Shown here: positions 32,667 through 41,211 of the stretch, piece by piece | Layout of the letters: each line of letters begins with the position of its first letter | How positions within the stretch are numbered: position 1 is the first letter of the stretch | Assembly (NCBI GenBank): GCA_963675935.2 | Contig: CAXXPV010000003.1 | Location: forward strand, 744,001-808,000 | Reading direction: 5' to 3' | Origin: G963675935 sp963675935 | GTDB taxonomy: Bacteria; Planctomycetota; Planctomycetia; Pirellulales; Thermoguttaceae | DNA: 64,000 bases | Translations under genes and position numbers: made by a program | The notes under the pieces: model-generated | What the model was told of the DNA's origin: nothing | Seen by the model: the letters and a program-made list of their open reading frames with translations, nothing else | Database searches by the model: none

Positions 32667-35600
32667 ATGCAACCTTTTTGGGAAATCGTGGGCAGCAACG
32701 CCCTGCTGGTCGTCGTTCTGGCGTCGGGCGTTTTCTTGTTGGGGCGCATCTGGAAAAACCCTTTCTATCTCCATCTTCTCTGGGTGCTCGTGCTGTTGAA
32801 GCTCGTCACGCCGCCGATCGTGACGGTTCCGCTTCAGCTCCAGGCAACACAGGCTTCGCTGGCGTCGGAAGAGCGACAGGCAACCCCGGCGGTGGCAAAT
32901 CCATCGCAGGTCGAGGTTTTCCAACACGAACAAGAAACGGCTTCAACCACGGTCGGCCAAGACGATCAGCATTCTTCGGAAGATCGCCCGATTCCCGCGG
33001 ACGCGACCGCTGATCTCGGCGATACGGCTGTGCTTGCGCCGCAGCGAGAAATCCCGTGGCTGAACATTTTGGGGTGGGCTTGGGGCGTTGGAATTGTGCT
33101 GTTCGCATCGAGACACGCCTTCCGCATCCTTCGATTCCGCCGTCTGCTTCATTGCGGCGAGGCTCCCCCGGCCGTGGTGCGGGACATGGCCGAGGTGATT
33201 GCCAAACGGCTGCGACTGCGGCGTGTGCCTCAAATTCGCATGTTGTCGGTCTGCATGTCGCCGCTGGTCTGGTCGCTTGGCGGGCGTGCCCAGGTGTTTT
33301 TGCCGGTGGCGCTTTTCGAGCGGTTGGATGGCGCCGCGCAGGAGGCGATTCTCGCCCACGAACTGGCGCATGTGCGGCGGAAGGACCATTGGGTTCGACT
33401 GCTGGAAGTGGTCGTTACGACGCTTTTCTGGTGGCATCCCGTCGTGTGGTGGGCGGCTCGCCGACTGCAAGAGATTGAGGATCAGTGTTGCGATAGCATG
33501 GTGGTCGATCTTGCGCCGCACGGCGTCAAGAGTTACGCCACCGCCTTGTTAGACACGTTGGATTTTCTTTCCGAACGGTCGATAGCCGCTCCGCTGGGAG
33601 CGACGGCCGCCAAGACTTCCGTTTCTATGGCAAGGAGAATAGCGATGTTGAAGAATCGATCCTGGACCGCGCGATTGAGCTTCAGCCGTTTGATGCTCAT
33701 GTTGGCCGTGGCGGCGCTGCCGATGGCGTTGGCTTTTGCGGCAGATTCCAAGCAAGCGACAAGCGAGACGCCTTCACCCGAGTCGATCTCCCCACTCCCC
33801 GCAGGCCAGTCAGCGCCGACGCAAGTTCCTGCGCAGTCGTCGCTTGCAGCACAGCCTGAGCAATCTCTGAAGCAGGCGGTAGCGGCGTTCAACGAGAAGG
33901 CGGCCAAGGACGCGATCGGACGGTCACAGCCGCCTTTGACCGAACGGGAAGTGATTACCGCCATACGCGAGTGGAATCGAAAATACCACACAGTGGCCGA
34001 CCAGACCTACGCCATCTACAAGAAAATCGCCGACTCTGAAATTATGCCCAGCGGATCGGCGTTGGAGTTTAACACGAGAAACGTACACGACGGGCGCGAC
34101 GTTACCGTGTGGTGGATCGACCTAACGGTAAGGACGGGCAAGACAACAGGGTACGGCTTTCGTATACGCGATCGGAAAATCGATTATCGGCCGGATGATT
34201 CCGTGGAACGACGGTGGGTTAGGAAACTCGTGAAAGACTTCCCCGAGAAGACCGATTTGTCCACGCCGGAATCGGCTGTAGCGGCGGTATGTCGAAATGC
34301 GGGGCGGAATGACATCCAGGCGGTTCTTGATCTAAGTTGGGTGAAGTTGTGCGACGCACAAACAGCCAAAGAGAAGGAAAAATCCTGGAAAAATGCCCCA
34401 AATGCTCCAAAAAACCTTGACCGACAAATGCTTGAAGTCGAGATGATCGAGGCGCTAACCTACCACGAGGATTGCGCGGCGGTGATATTCAAGTCGGGAG
34501 AGGCAATGTTTGGCTCAGGGCGTGACAAGGGGCCTTACGGCGCAGAGGTAGTCGGCAGAATTAACGGGATGTGGAAGATACTTGATTGCGAAGTCCCTCC
34601 ATCGTCGAATCCCCAGGCAGTCGCAGAGAACTTTGAGAAGAAAAAAGATGACATTTGGCGACGTTTCGTGGAAGTCAAGGACGACCTGAAAAATGGACGA
34701 ACTCCAACGAGTCGCTTGCCGGGCGTCGGAACGACTGGACCAGATGGAAAGCCGGTCGCATCAAAGCCTTCACTTTCGGCGACGGAAAAAGAAAACATAA
34801 AACGATGGCAGCGCGAAACCTGGCAAATGGGTGTTGACTTGGACAAGCCGGACATGGAGCCGCAAGCCGTCCAATGGGCGATATTCGACAAAGACCCCGT
34901 TCCCGCCTTCATGGCTCAAATCAAACAGTCGAAGAATTTCAACCGTCAGCAATTGAGTCAGGCCGGCGACGAAGCAGGGAAGGAACAATTGCGTACAATC
35001 CAAATGGCTGTGGCCTGGGACCAAGGCTTCAAGGAAGTGTCCGGGGCCGAACTTTATCTGCTGGCGCGGCGTTCGAGCCATGACTTCTCTGCGACTACCA
35101 CCCTGTCATCGAACTCGCCGGGCGGCAAGAAGTGGATCGTCACCAAGACCGTACGGATCAATGGCAAGCCCGTATGCTGGTGCATCCCGGTCGAGGTGAA
35201 AACCGGCGAAAGAATCGACGTTACGTTCGACAAGAAGAATATGTTTGACTTGCGAACTGTTTACGACAACGCAATGGCTGACCCGACGAAACGATCCGCC
35301 CCGATCGCCCCCGGCGAACCGCTGGGAATCAGCGCCGAAAAGGCCGATTTGATGGGCCGAGTCGAGTGGGCCATGATGCACGGCGGCAGAGACATTACCG
35401 CCAGAAAAACGATCGAGTGGGGCGAAGTGGAAAAGGACGCCGACGGAAACCGGAAGATTCGATACAAGTTTTACGCCACGATTTGGGACAAAGATGTCTA
35501 CATCATGAACAAAGTGTTCACCTTCGACGCCAAGGGCAACATCCTCGACATGGTCGATGTCGAGGGGTTTCCGCAAAAGAAGGTCGAGAAGCCGGTGAAC

Positions 35601-35834
35601 GTCAACACCCAACAGGGGATGAAGGAGCTGGTCGAAGACTTTTTCAGCAAGAACTACCGCGACATCACGTCGCGCGAGACGATCGAATGGGGCGAAGTCA
35701 AGAAAACAGCCGACGGCAACTTATCGATCCGCTATAAGTTCCGCGCCAAGATATGGGACAAGGACACCAAGATCATGAATCAGGTGTTCACATTCGATCC
35801 GAAAGGCAAATTCGTATCGGTAAAAGATGAGTGA
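32667..35834 (+). CDS. BlaR1-like M56 membrane metallopeptidase with a duplicated C-terminal domain
   Basis: 1055 residues. Helices at both ends of the N-terminal part frame the M56 zinc protease motif HELAHVRRKDHW near residue 230, then TLFWWHPVVWW. A further helix is near 340 (LMLMLAVAALPMALAFA). The extracytoplasmic sensor is not the penicillin-binding domain of BlaR1. It is unrelated and ends in two roughly 55-residue repeats, RKTIEWGEVEKDADGNRKIR (about 910-965) and RETIEWGEVKKTADGNLSIR (about 995-1055), with shared IWDKD and F-x-FD-x-KG. The ligand is unknown. It is 12 bases after blaI. Confidence 0.88.
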   Translation: MQPFWEIVGSNALLVVVLASGVFLLGRIWKNPFYLHLLWVLVLLKLVTPPIVTVPLQLQATQASLASEERQATPAVANPSQVEVFQHEQETASTTVGQDDQHSSEDRPIPADATADLGDTAVLAPQREIPWLNILGWAWGVGIVLFASRHAFRILRFRRLLHCGEAPPAVVRDMAEVIAKRLRLRRVPQIRMLSVCMSPLVWSLGGRAQVFLPVALFERLDGAAQEAILAHELAHVRRKDHWVRLLEVVVTTLFWWHPVVWWAARRLQEIEDQCCDSMVVDLAPHGVKSYATALLDTLDFLSERSIAAPLGATAAKTSVSMARRIAMLKNRSWTARLSFSRLMLMLAVAALPMALAFAADSKQATSETPSPESISPLPAGQSAPTQVPAQSSLAAQPEQSLKQAVAAFNEKAAKDAIGRSQPPLTEREVITAIREWNRKYHTVADQTYAIYKKIADSEIMPSGSALEFNTRNVHDGRDVTVWWIDLTVRTGKTTGYGFRIRDRKIDYRPDDSVERRWVRKLVKDFPEKTDLSTPESAVAAVCRNAGRNDIQAVLDLSWVKLCDAQTAKEKEKSWKNAPNAPKNLDRQMLEVEMIEALTYHEDCAAVIFKSGEAMFGSGRDKGPYGAEVVGRINGMWKILDCEVPPSSNPQAVAENFEKKKDDIWRRFVEVKDDLKNGRTPTSRLPGVGTTGPDGKPVASKPSLSATEKENIKRWQRETWQMGVDLDKPDMEPQAVQWAIFDKDPVPAFMAQIKQSKNFNRQQLSQAGDEAGKEQLRTIQMAVAWDQGFKEVSGAELYLLARRSSHDFSATTTLSSNSPGGKKWIVTKTVRINGKPVCWCIPVEVKTGERIDVTFDKKNMFDLRTVYDNAMADPTKRSAPIAPGEPLGISAEKADLMGRVEWAMMHGGRDITARKTIEWGEVEKDADGNRKIRYKFYATIWDKDVYIMNKVFTFDAKGNILDMVDVEGFPQKKVEKPVNVNTQQGMKELVEDFFSKNYRDITSRETIEWGEVKKTADGNLSIRYKFRAKIWDKDTKIMNQVFTFDPKGKFVSVKDE

Positions 35835-36010
35835 AAAAAAGGTGTCAGGAAGTGTGCGGCCATATTTTCTGGCAGATAGGCAATTCCGTCATTCTGAGCG
35901 CAGCGAAGAATCTCGTTTTCCTCGCGGCGCGGGCGAGATTCTTCGCTGCGCTCAGAATGACCGATCTTGCCAGAAAAAATGGCCGCACACGTCAGGAACC
36001 ATTATTTGAC
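35835..36010. repeat. AAAAAGGTGTCAGGAACCATT repeat split by the 139-bp element
   Basis: GAAAAAAAGGTGTCAGGAA ends at 35851 and GTCAGGAACCATTATTTGAC resumes at 35991. With the insertion and its duplicated GTCAGGAA removed, the left half of the family repeat is restored. It follows directly on the blaR1-like stop codon. Confidence 0.85.
35852..35990 (+). mobile_element. 139-bp MITE-like element, copy 1, with 8-bp target duplication
   Basis: Terminal inverted repeats GTGTGCGGCCATATTTTCTG and, at the other end, CAGAAAAAATGGCCGCACAC. GTCAGGAA is duplicated at 35844-35851 and 35991-35998. The centre is the CATTCTGAGCGCAGCGAAGA core and its inverse. Copy 2 at 41214-41352 is the reverse complement with three mismatches over 139 bases. 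Confidence 0.92.
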
Positions 36011-36071
36011 AGAGGGAGGGGTATTCTGTAGAATCGCCGCACGAGACCTTTGTTTTACCAGGAGTCTTGCC

Positions 36072-37559
36072 GTGCGGTCTGAAAGCCTCAAGCTACTCAT
36101 CCAAGCGGGAAACCCGATCATCTCGATGGAAACGCCCGACGAGCCGCGCGCCGTCGATCTGGCGCGAGAGACGGCCCACGCCATGCGGTTGCCGGTTTCG
36201 GAATGGTCGGTCACCTCGGGCCTGACGCCGACGCCGCCGATGGGTGCGAAGACTCTGGTCGAGCCGGGCAAGGCGGCCGCCGCGCTACGATACGTGAAAG
36301 AATCGGCCTATCCGGCGGTCTATGTGTTCAAAGACCTCGGCCCGCACTGCAAAGACCCGCAAATCGTCCGTTCGCTCCGCGATTTGTATTTTTCGCCCGA
36401 CACGCGATTGTGGACGCTGGTGTTGATCGACGCCGCGCCGCTGCCGCCGGAGGTGCGACGGCTGACCGTCCCCTTCGACGTCGGTTGGCCCGACGAAGAG
36501 GAACTCATGGACATCGTCCATAAGACGTTTCAAGACACACAGCGCCGCAGCCTCGAGCAGGTCGAATCGAAATTGACCAAGCGCGAATTGGAAATCCTCG
36601 TGCAGATGTTGCGCGGGCTGACTTCGAGGGAGGCCGCCCGGGTCGTGTCGGGGGCCATTCACGTCGACAACGTGCTCGACAACGCCGACCTGTCGGCCGT
36701 CATGGGCGCCAAGCGCAACCTGCTTGGCACGACGGGCTGCTTGGAGTCGATCGCGGCCGACGTTTCGCCGGACGAGATCGGCGGTCTGAAGAACTTGAAG
36801 CGATGGCTGAATATGCGGTGCGGCGGTTTTTCGGCGCGCGCCCGCGAATTCGGACTCGAGCCGCCGCGAGGCATCCTGTTGCTGGGCGTGCAAGGTTGCG
36901 GAAAAAGCCTGTGCGCGAAGGTCGTCGCGTCGGCCTGGCGCATGCCGCTGATGCGGATGGACCCCGGCGTGCTCTATCAAAAATTCATCGGCGAGAGCGA
37001 GGCGCGTTTGCGCGAGGCCCTTCAGCAGGCCGAGTCGATGGCCCCGGTCGTTTTGTGGATCGACGAGATCGAAAAGGCGTTTGCGTCGGCCGGCAGCGAG
37101 TCGGCCGACGGCGGATTGTCGCAACGGATGTTCGGCACGCTGTTGTCATGGATGCAGGACCATCGCCACCCGATCTTTTTGATCGCCACGGCGAACAATC
37201 TATTGCAGTTGCCGCCGGAATTGATGCGCAAGGGCCGGTTCGACGAGATATTTTTCGTCGATTTGCCCGGTCCGGAAGAACGCGAGGCGATTTTTTCGAT
37301 CCACATGAAGAAGCGGCAGCGCGACAAGAGCGGGTTTGACGTGCCGCGGCTTGTCGCGGCGTCGGAGGGTCTCAGCGGCGCTGAGATCGAGCAATCGGTC
37401 ATTTCCGGCCTGTACGCGGCGTTCGCCGAAAAGACGGAATTCACCACCGAGCACATTCTTGCGGCCATGCGCGCCACGCAGCCGCTTTCGGTCGTCATGC
37501 GGGAGCACGTCGAGCGGCTTCGCGCCTGGGCGAAAGGCCGCTGCGTCATGGCCGATTAA
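36072..37559 (+). CDS. Ycf46-like AAA+ ATPase
   Basis: 495 residues from a GTG at 36072, seven bases after AGGAG; the frame above runs into repeats. The N-terminal 230 residues (SLKLLIQAGNPIISMETPDE, LWTLVLIDAAPLPPEVRRLT) and the AAA+ domain match the Ycf46 group, known from cyanobacteria and plastids and linked there to CO2 response. Walker A GVQGCGKS lies near residue 272, Walker B VVLWIDEIEKAF near 327, sensor 1 IFLIATANN, and arginine finger region ELMRKGRFDEIFFVDLPGP. Its partner in this organism is unknown. Confidence 0.87.
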   Translation: MRSESLKLLIQAGNPIISMETPDEPRAVDLARETAHAMRLPVSEWSVTSGLTPTPPMGAKTLVEPGKAAAALRYVKESAYPAVYVFKDLGPHCKDPQIVRSLRDLYFSPDTRLWTLVLIDAAPLPPEVRRLTVPFDVGWPDEEELMDIVHKTFQDTQRRSLEQVESKLTKRELEILVQMLRGLTSREAARVVSGAIHVDNVLDNADLSAVMGAKRNLLGTTGCLESIAADVSPDEIGGLKNLKRWLNMRCGGFSARAREFGLEPPRGILLLGVQGCGKSLCAKVVASAWRMPLMRMDPGVLYQKFIGESEARLREALQQAESMAPVVLWIDEIEKAFASAGSESADGGLSQRMFGTLLSWMQDHRHPIFLIATANNLLQLPPELMRKGRFDEIFFVDLPGPEEREAIFSIHMKKRQRDKSGFDVPRLVAASEGLSGAEIEQSVISGLYAAFAEKTEFTTEHILAAMRATQPLSVVMREHVERLRAWAKGRCVMAD

Positions 37560-37800
37560 AATAAGCCGATACAATCTCGAACACGCCGGATGCTTGAAGT
37601 ATCTCAAGCTCTTCCGATAGTTCCGGGTTCCGAACGAATGCCTTGCCGCCCGGGTGCCGGCTGCTCAGACGCTGAAGGGGTTCTGCCGGGTACAAGTTGG
37701 ACGCGGGGCCCCCAAATACGAGCAGACAGCCCACGGCCGTGACAACCGCCAAGGTCAGGGCCGTAACGGTGCATTTCCATTTGACTCGTGTGTTTGCCAT
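37546..37800 (-). CDS. Small membrane-anchored or secreted hypothetical protein
   Basis: 84 residues: a hydrophobic N-terminal segment (CTVTALTLAVVTAVGCLLVF), then a short polar domain. The gene starts one base after the stop of the leucine-rich repeat gene, so the two are probably cotranscribed. Its 3' end overlaps the convergent Ycf46-like gene by 14 bases. No family is recognised. Confidence 0.6.
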   Translation of the reverse strand: MANTRVKWKCTVTALTLAVVTAVGCLLVFGGPASNLYPAEPLQRLSSRHPGGKAFVRNPELSEELEILQASGVFEIVSAYFNRP

Positions 37801-37801
37801 A

Positions 37802-39013
37802 TTATCTCACAATCCCGCATTTCGGCAACGATTGCTGAAACTTCTTTTCGCCTTCCGGCGTGCAATTGGTGATGAGAATGTACAATGTTTCGAGCCGAGT
37901 CAACCCCTTGAGATGCTCCAGCCCGGCGTCCGTGATTTTCGTCTGTGCAAGGTACAGCCAACGGAGTTGCGACATTCCTTGGAGGTGTTTCATTCCGTCG
38001 TTGCTAACCCGCGTGCCGGTGAGGTTCAGATTCTGAAGTTGGTTTAATCCTTCAAGATTGGCAAGTCCGGCGTCCGTGATCTGCGTGCCCTCAAGGTGCA
38101 GTTGTCGAAGTTGAAACAGCCCTTTGAGGTGTTCCAGCCAAGCGTCGGTGACCTGCGGGCCGCGAAGGGTCATGCCTTCGAGTTGCGTCAACCCGGCAAG
38201 ATGCTTGAGACCGGCCTCGGGAACTTCGACGTTTTCGAGGGATAGCCATTTCAGGTCGCCCAGTCCTTGAATATGTTTCAGCCCATTGTCGGTGAGTCGC
38301 AGGTTGAGGATCGACAGGTTTTGAAGTTTGGGGAATTCCTTGATACGCTCCAATCCGGCGCTGGTGATCTTTGGTCCGGAAAGGCACAACCGCGCGAGTG
38401 GTGGACCCTGCCCAAGCTGCTCCAATTCACGATCGGTGCTAACCGTGGCGTCAACTGTTCTTGTGGCGGTTTTGTTATTCACGGCGACGCGGCCATCCTG
38501 GATATTCCGGGGCCAAAGATAGAGGTACACCGCCACGCTGAACAACAGGCCCACCACTCCCCATCGAACACAGGAGGACAGCCCGAGATGTCGATATTCG
38601 CGATCGGGCAGCGCGTGCCAACCCCATCGGATGCCCAGGCCGATGACCACTGCGCACAACAGGAAGAATCCATTGCACATTTGGTAGCCGCAATGGAAGT
38701 GATACATCAACCAGCTCGCCGATCCGGACGCATGTCCGAAGGAAACGGCGATGCTGACGATGAGCGCCAACATATCGGGAAGCAGAAGGATGCCCAGGAT
38801 AAATACCATGACCCAGGCCGCGCCGCCCGCGATGAACGCCGCCGGATGCGTTTGCAGAAGTTGGAAGAACGTTGGAGAACCTTCGTTGACGCACGAGTAG
38901 CCGCCCGCCCAATACTGCGAGGACTGGCCGGCAAGAGTCAGCACGTTGTCCAACAGGCTGAGCAGCAGCGGCGGCACGCACAGGCCGAGAAAGCGTTGTT
39001 TGAGACCTGACAT
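37802..39013 (-). CDS. Membrane protein with C-terminal leucine-rich repeats
   Basis: 403 residues. The first 170 have about five membrane helices (FIAGGAAWVMVFILGILLLP; GFFLLCAVVIGLGIRWGW; WGVVGLLFSVAVYLYLW). From about 200 on there are roughly eight leucine-rich repeats of the form ITDAGLEHLKGLTRLETLYI, the GALA-like type frequent in planctomycetes. The repeats should face the periplasm or cytoplasm and bind a partner protein; the role is unknown. Confidence 0.8.
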   Translation of the reverse strand: MSGLKQRFLGLCVPPLLLSLLDNVLTLAGQSSQYWAGGYSCVNEGSPTFFQLLQTHPAAFIAGGAAWVMVFILGILLLPDMLALIVSIAVSFGHASGSASWLMYHFHCGYQMCNGFFLLCAVVIGLGIRWGWHALPDREYRHLGLSSCVRWGVVGLLFSVAVYLYLWPRNIQDGRVAVNNKTATRTVDATVSTDRELEQLGQGPPLARLCLSGPKITSAGLERIKEFPKLQNLSILNLRLTDNGLKHIQGLGDLKWLSLENVEVPEAGLKHLAGLTQLEGMTLRGPQVTDAWLEHLKGLFQLRQLHLEGTQITDAGLANLEGLNQLQNLNLTGTRVSNDGMKHLQGMSQLRWLYLAQTKITDAGLEHLKGLTRLETLYILITNCTPEGEKKFQQSLPKCGIVR

Positions 39014-39221
39014 GAGTCCTCCCCTCGGATCGTCAAGAGCCGCTGTTCCCGGTTTCCTGCCGCACCCTCCACATTGTGGATTAACGTACCACTTTCAACA
39101 CGGGGTAGCAAGCAACTTGGCCAATCCCGGAACACAGGGTTTGACTCCAACGTGGGCTACCCAATATATTTATTCCCAGGAAAGGATGAAGTCACGCAAA
39201 AACACACAAGGAGGCATGAGC

Positions 39222-39722
39222 ATGTCGGCCCCAAAACAACTCGCCAAACGGCAGAAACTCGAAAGAAAACGGCGGCGAAAGCGAGAATTACGCCTCATTC
39301 GTCGGAAAAACCAGCAGCCCGGCTGGCTCCAGCCCGCTGGCCTTGGCTCGATTGGCATGGTGACCGGGCCCGTTGGAGGCCTCAAAATGTCCACGGTGTT
39401 CGAGGAGTTTGTGTCCCCGCTGCTCGATTCCGTCGATGGCCGGGCTGAGTGCAAAAAACTGTTCTCGATAGCTCAAGTCGCATGGAACGCCGCCCTCGAA
39501 CCTGAATCCCGCCGAGACGCGATGCTCGACGACATGATTAAAACCGCGATGCCAATGGCAAGCCTGGAGGCGAGGCAAGGCTGCCGGGAACTTCTCGATA
39601 GCCTCGTTGCACGGAAACTGGAGAGTTTCGCCAAGTATCAACGTCCCATTTTCTCATTCCAACTCGACGAACTTGAAGACGGCGGGTATTATCTATCCGT
39701 GGCCTCCGGCGTGTTCCGCTAG
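39222..39722 (+). CDS. Hypothetical protein with a very basic N-terminus
   Basis: 166 residues. The ATG at 39222 is chosen because AAGGAGG lies seven bases upstream; the ATG at 39216 sits almost on top of it. LAKRQKLERKRRRKRELRL is strongly basic and could touch nucleic acid or the ribosome. The rest is helical (AECKKLFSIAQVAWNAALEP; RQGCRELLDSLVARKLESF). It precedes the PurF-like gene by 23 bases, so they may share a transcript. Confidence 0.65.
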   Translation: MSAPKQLAKRQKLERKRRRKRELRLIRRKNQQPGWLQPAGLGSIGMVTGPVGGLKMSTVFEEFVSPLLDSVDGRAECKKLFSIAQVAWNAALEPESRRDAMLDDMIKTAMPMASLEARQGCRELLDSLVARKLESFAKYQRPIFSFQLDELEDGGYYLSVASGVFR

Positions 39723-39745
39723 TTCTTCAAGACGGGAAGTGCATT

Positions 39746-41200
39746 ATGGGTGGTTTCTTCGGCGTTGTCTCCAAATCCGATTGCGTGGCCGATCTCTTCT
39801 ACGGCACCGACTACCATAGCCATCTCGGCACGATGCGGGGTGGAATGGCTATCACCAACGGGGGGCGTTTCCTCCGGTTCATCCACAATATCACCAACGC
39901 CCAATTCCGAGGCAAGTTCGAGGACGATCTGCCGAAAATGCACGGAAACCTCGGCATCGGCGTCATCAGCGACTACGAAGATCAGCCGCTGATTATCGGC
40001 TCCCACCTCGGCGCCTACGCCCTGGTCACCGTCGGCCGAATCGCCAACCTCGACGATTTGGCCGCCGAGGCTTTTCGCGGACGCACCACTCATTTTTCCG
40101 AAATGGGCGGCACGGGCATCAATCCCACCGAGCTGGTGGCCACGCTTATCAATCGCGAAAGCAGCTTCGCCGATGGCATTCGATACGCCCAGGAAGTTAT
40201 CGAAGGATCTTGCTCGCTGCTCCTGCTGACCGAAGACGCGATTTACGCCTCGCGCGATCGGCTGGGTCGAACGCCCATTGCCATTGGCGCGAAGCCGGGC
40301 GCTCGCGCGGCCGCGCTGGAAACCTGTTCGCTGCCGAACCTCGATTTCGAGATCGAGCGCTATCTCGGTCCCGGCGAAACGGTTCGGCTAACGGCCGACG
40401 GCGTTGAAACGGTGAATCGGCCCGGCAGTGAAATGCAGATTTGCGCGTTTCTTTGGGTCTATTACGGCTATCCCGCCTCGTGCTACGAAGGCATCAACGC
40501 CGAAGTCGTTCGGAACCGTTGCGGCGAGGCCCTGGCCGCGGGCGACACCCGAGCGGTTGACCTCGTGGCGGGCATTCCCGACTCGGGCACCGGTCACGCC
40601 ATCGGCTATGCGAACGCCTCGGGCATTCCCTACGGTCGGCCGTTCGTCAAGTACACGCCCACTTGGCCGCGCAGCTTCATGCCGCAGGACCAGCGGGTTC
40701 GCGATCTCGTCGCTCGGATGAAGCTCATTCCCGTCCGCGAGTTTATCCAGGGCAAACGGGTGTTGTTTTGCGAGGATTCGATCGTTCGCGGCACGCAACT
40801 GCGCGACACGATCCGGCGTCTCTACGACTATGGCGCTCGGGAAGTCCACATGCGGCCCGCTTGCCCGCCGCTGGTGCATGGCTGCAAGTTCCTCAATTTC
40901 TCCCGGTCGCGGTCCGACCTCGATCTTGCCGCTCGCAAGACGATCAAGGAGCTTGAGGGCGAGGACAATCGGCATTTGGACGATTACGCCGATCCCGATT
41001 CCGAGCGTTACGCCACGATGGTCGAGCGGATTCGGGTGCAGCTTGGTCTGACATCGTTGAAGTATCAGCGGCTCGGAGATTTGGTCGCGGCGATCGGTTT
41101 GCCGAAGTGTCGTCTCTGCACGTATTGTTGGGACGGGGCCGAATCGTGCTGCTCGCAGCTCTCGTTGCTGCCGCCGGCCGGCGAAACGGTGAAACTTTAG
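39746..41200 (+). CDS. Amidophosphoribosyltransferase-like protein lacking the N-terminal catalytic cysteine
   Basis: 484 residues with PurF architecture: an Ntn glutamine-amidotransferase fold (about 1-230) and a PRTase domain with the PRPP loop VLFCEDSIVRGTQL near residue 340. A real PurF begins M-C-G-x-x-G, where Cys is the nucleophile. Here it begins MGGFFGVVSKSDCVADLFYG, so that residue is glycine. Glutamine hydrolysis should be lost, leaving an ammonia-dependent or regulatory role. The C-terminus has several cysteines (CRLCTYCWDGAESCCSQL) that may bind metal. Similar MGGFFG proteins occur in other phyla as paralogues. Confidence 0.88.
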   Translation: MGGFFGVVSKSDCVADLFYGTDYHSHLGTMRGGMAITNGGRFLRFIHNITNAQFRGKFEDDLPKMHGNLGIGVISDYEDQPLIIGSHLGAYALVTVGRIANLDDLAAEAFRGRTTHFSEMGGTGINPTELVATLINRESSFADGIRYAQEVIEGSCSLLLLTEDAIYASRDRLGRTPIAIGAKPGARAAALETCSLPNLDFEIERYLGPGETVRLTADGVETVNRPGSEMQICAFLWVYYGYPASCYEGINAEVVRNRCGEALAAGDTRAVDLVAGIPDSGTGHAIGYANASGIPYGRPFVKYTPTWPRSFMPQDQRVRDLVARMKLIPVREFIQGKRVLFCEDSIVRGTQLRDTIRRLYDYGAREVHMRPACPPLVHGCKFLNFSRSRSDLDLAARKTIKELEGEDNRHLDDYADPDSERYATMVERIRVQLGLTSLKYQRLGDLVAAIGLPKCRLCTYCWDGAESCCSQLSLLPPAGETVKL

Positions 41201-41211
41201 GAGAAGCATCC

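Noticed and set aside
35831..36031. An open frame with SVILSAAKNL..FFAALRMT that looks like a small protein
   Set aside because: It lies inside the 139-bp element. The same peptide arises wherever the ATTCTGAGCG core is translated, and there is no ribosome site.
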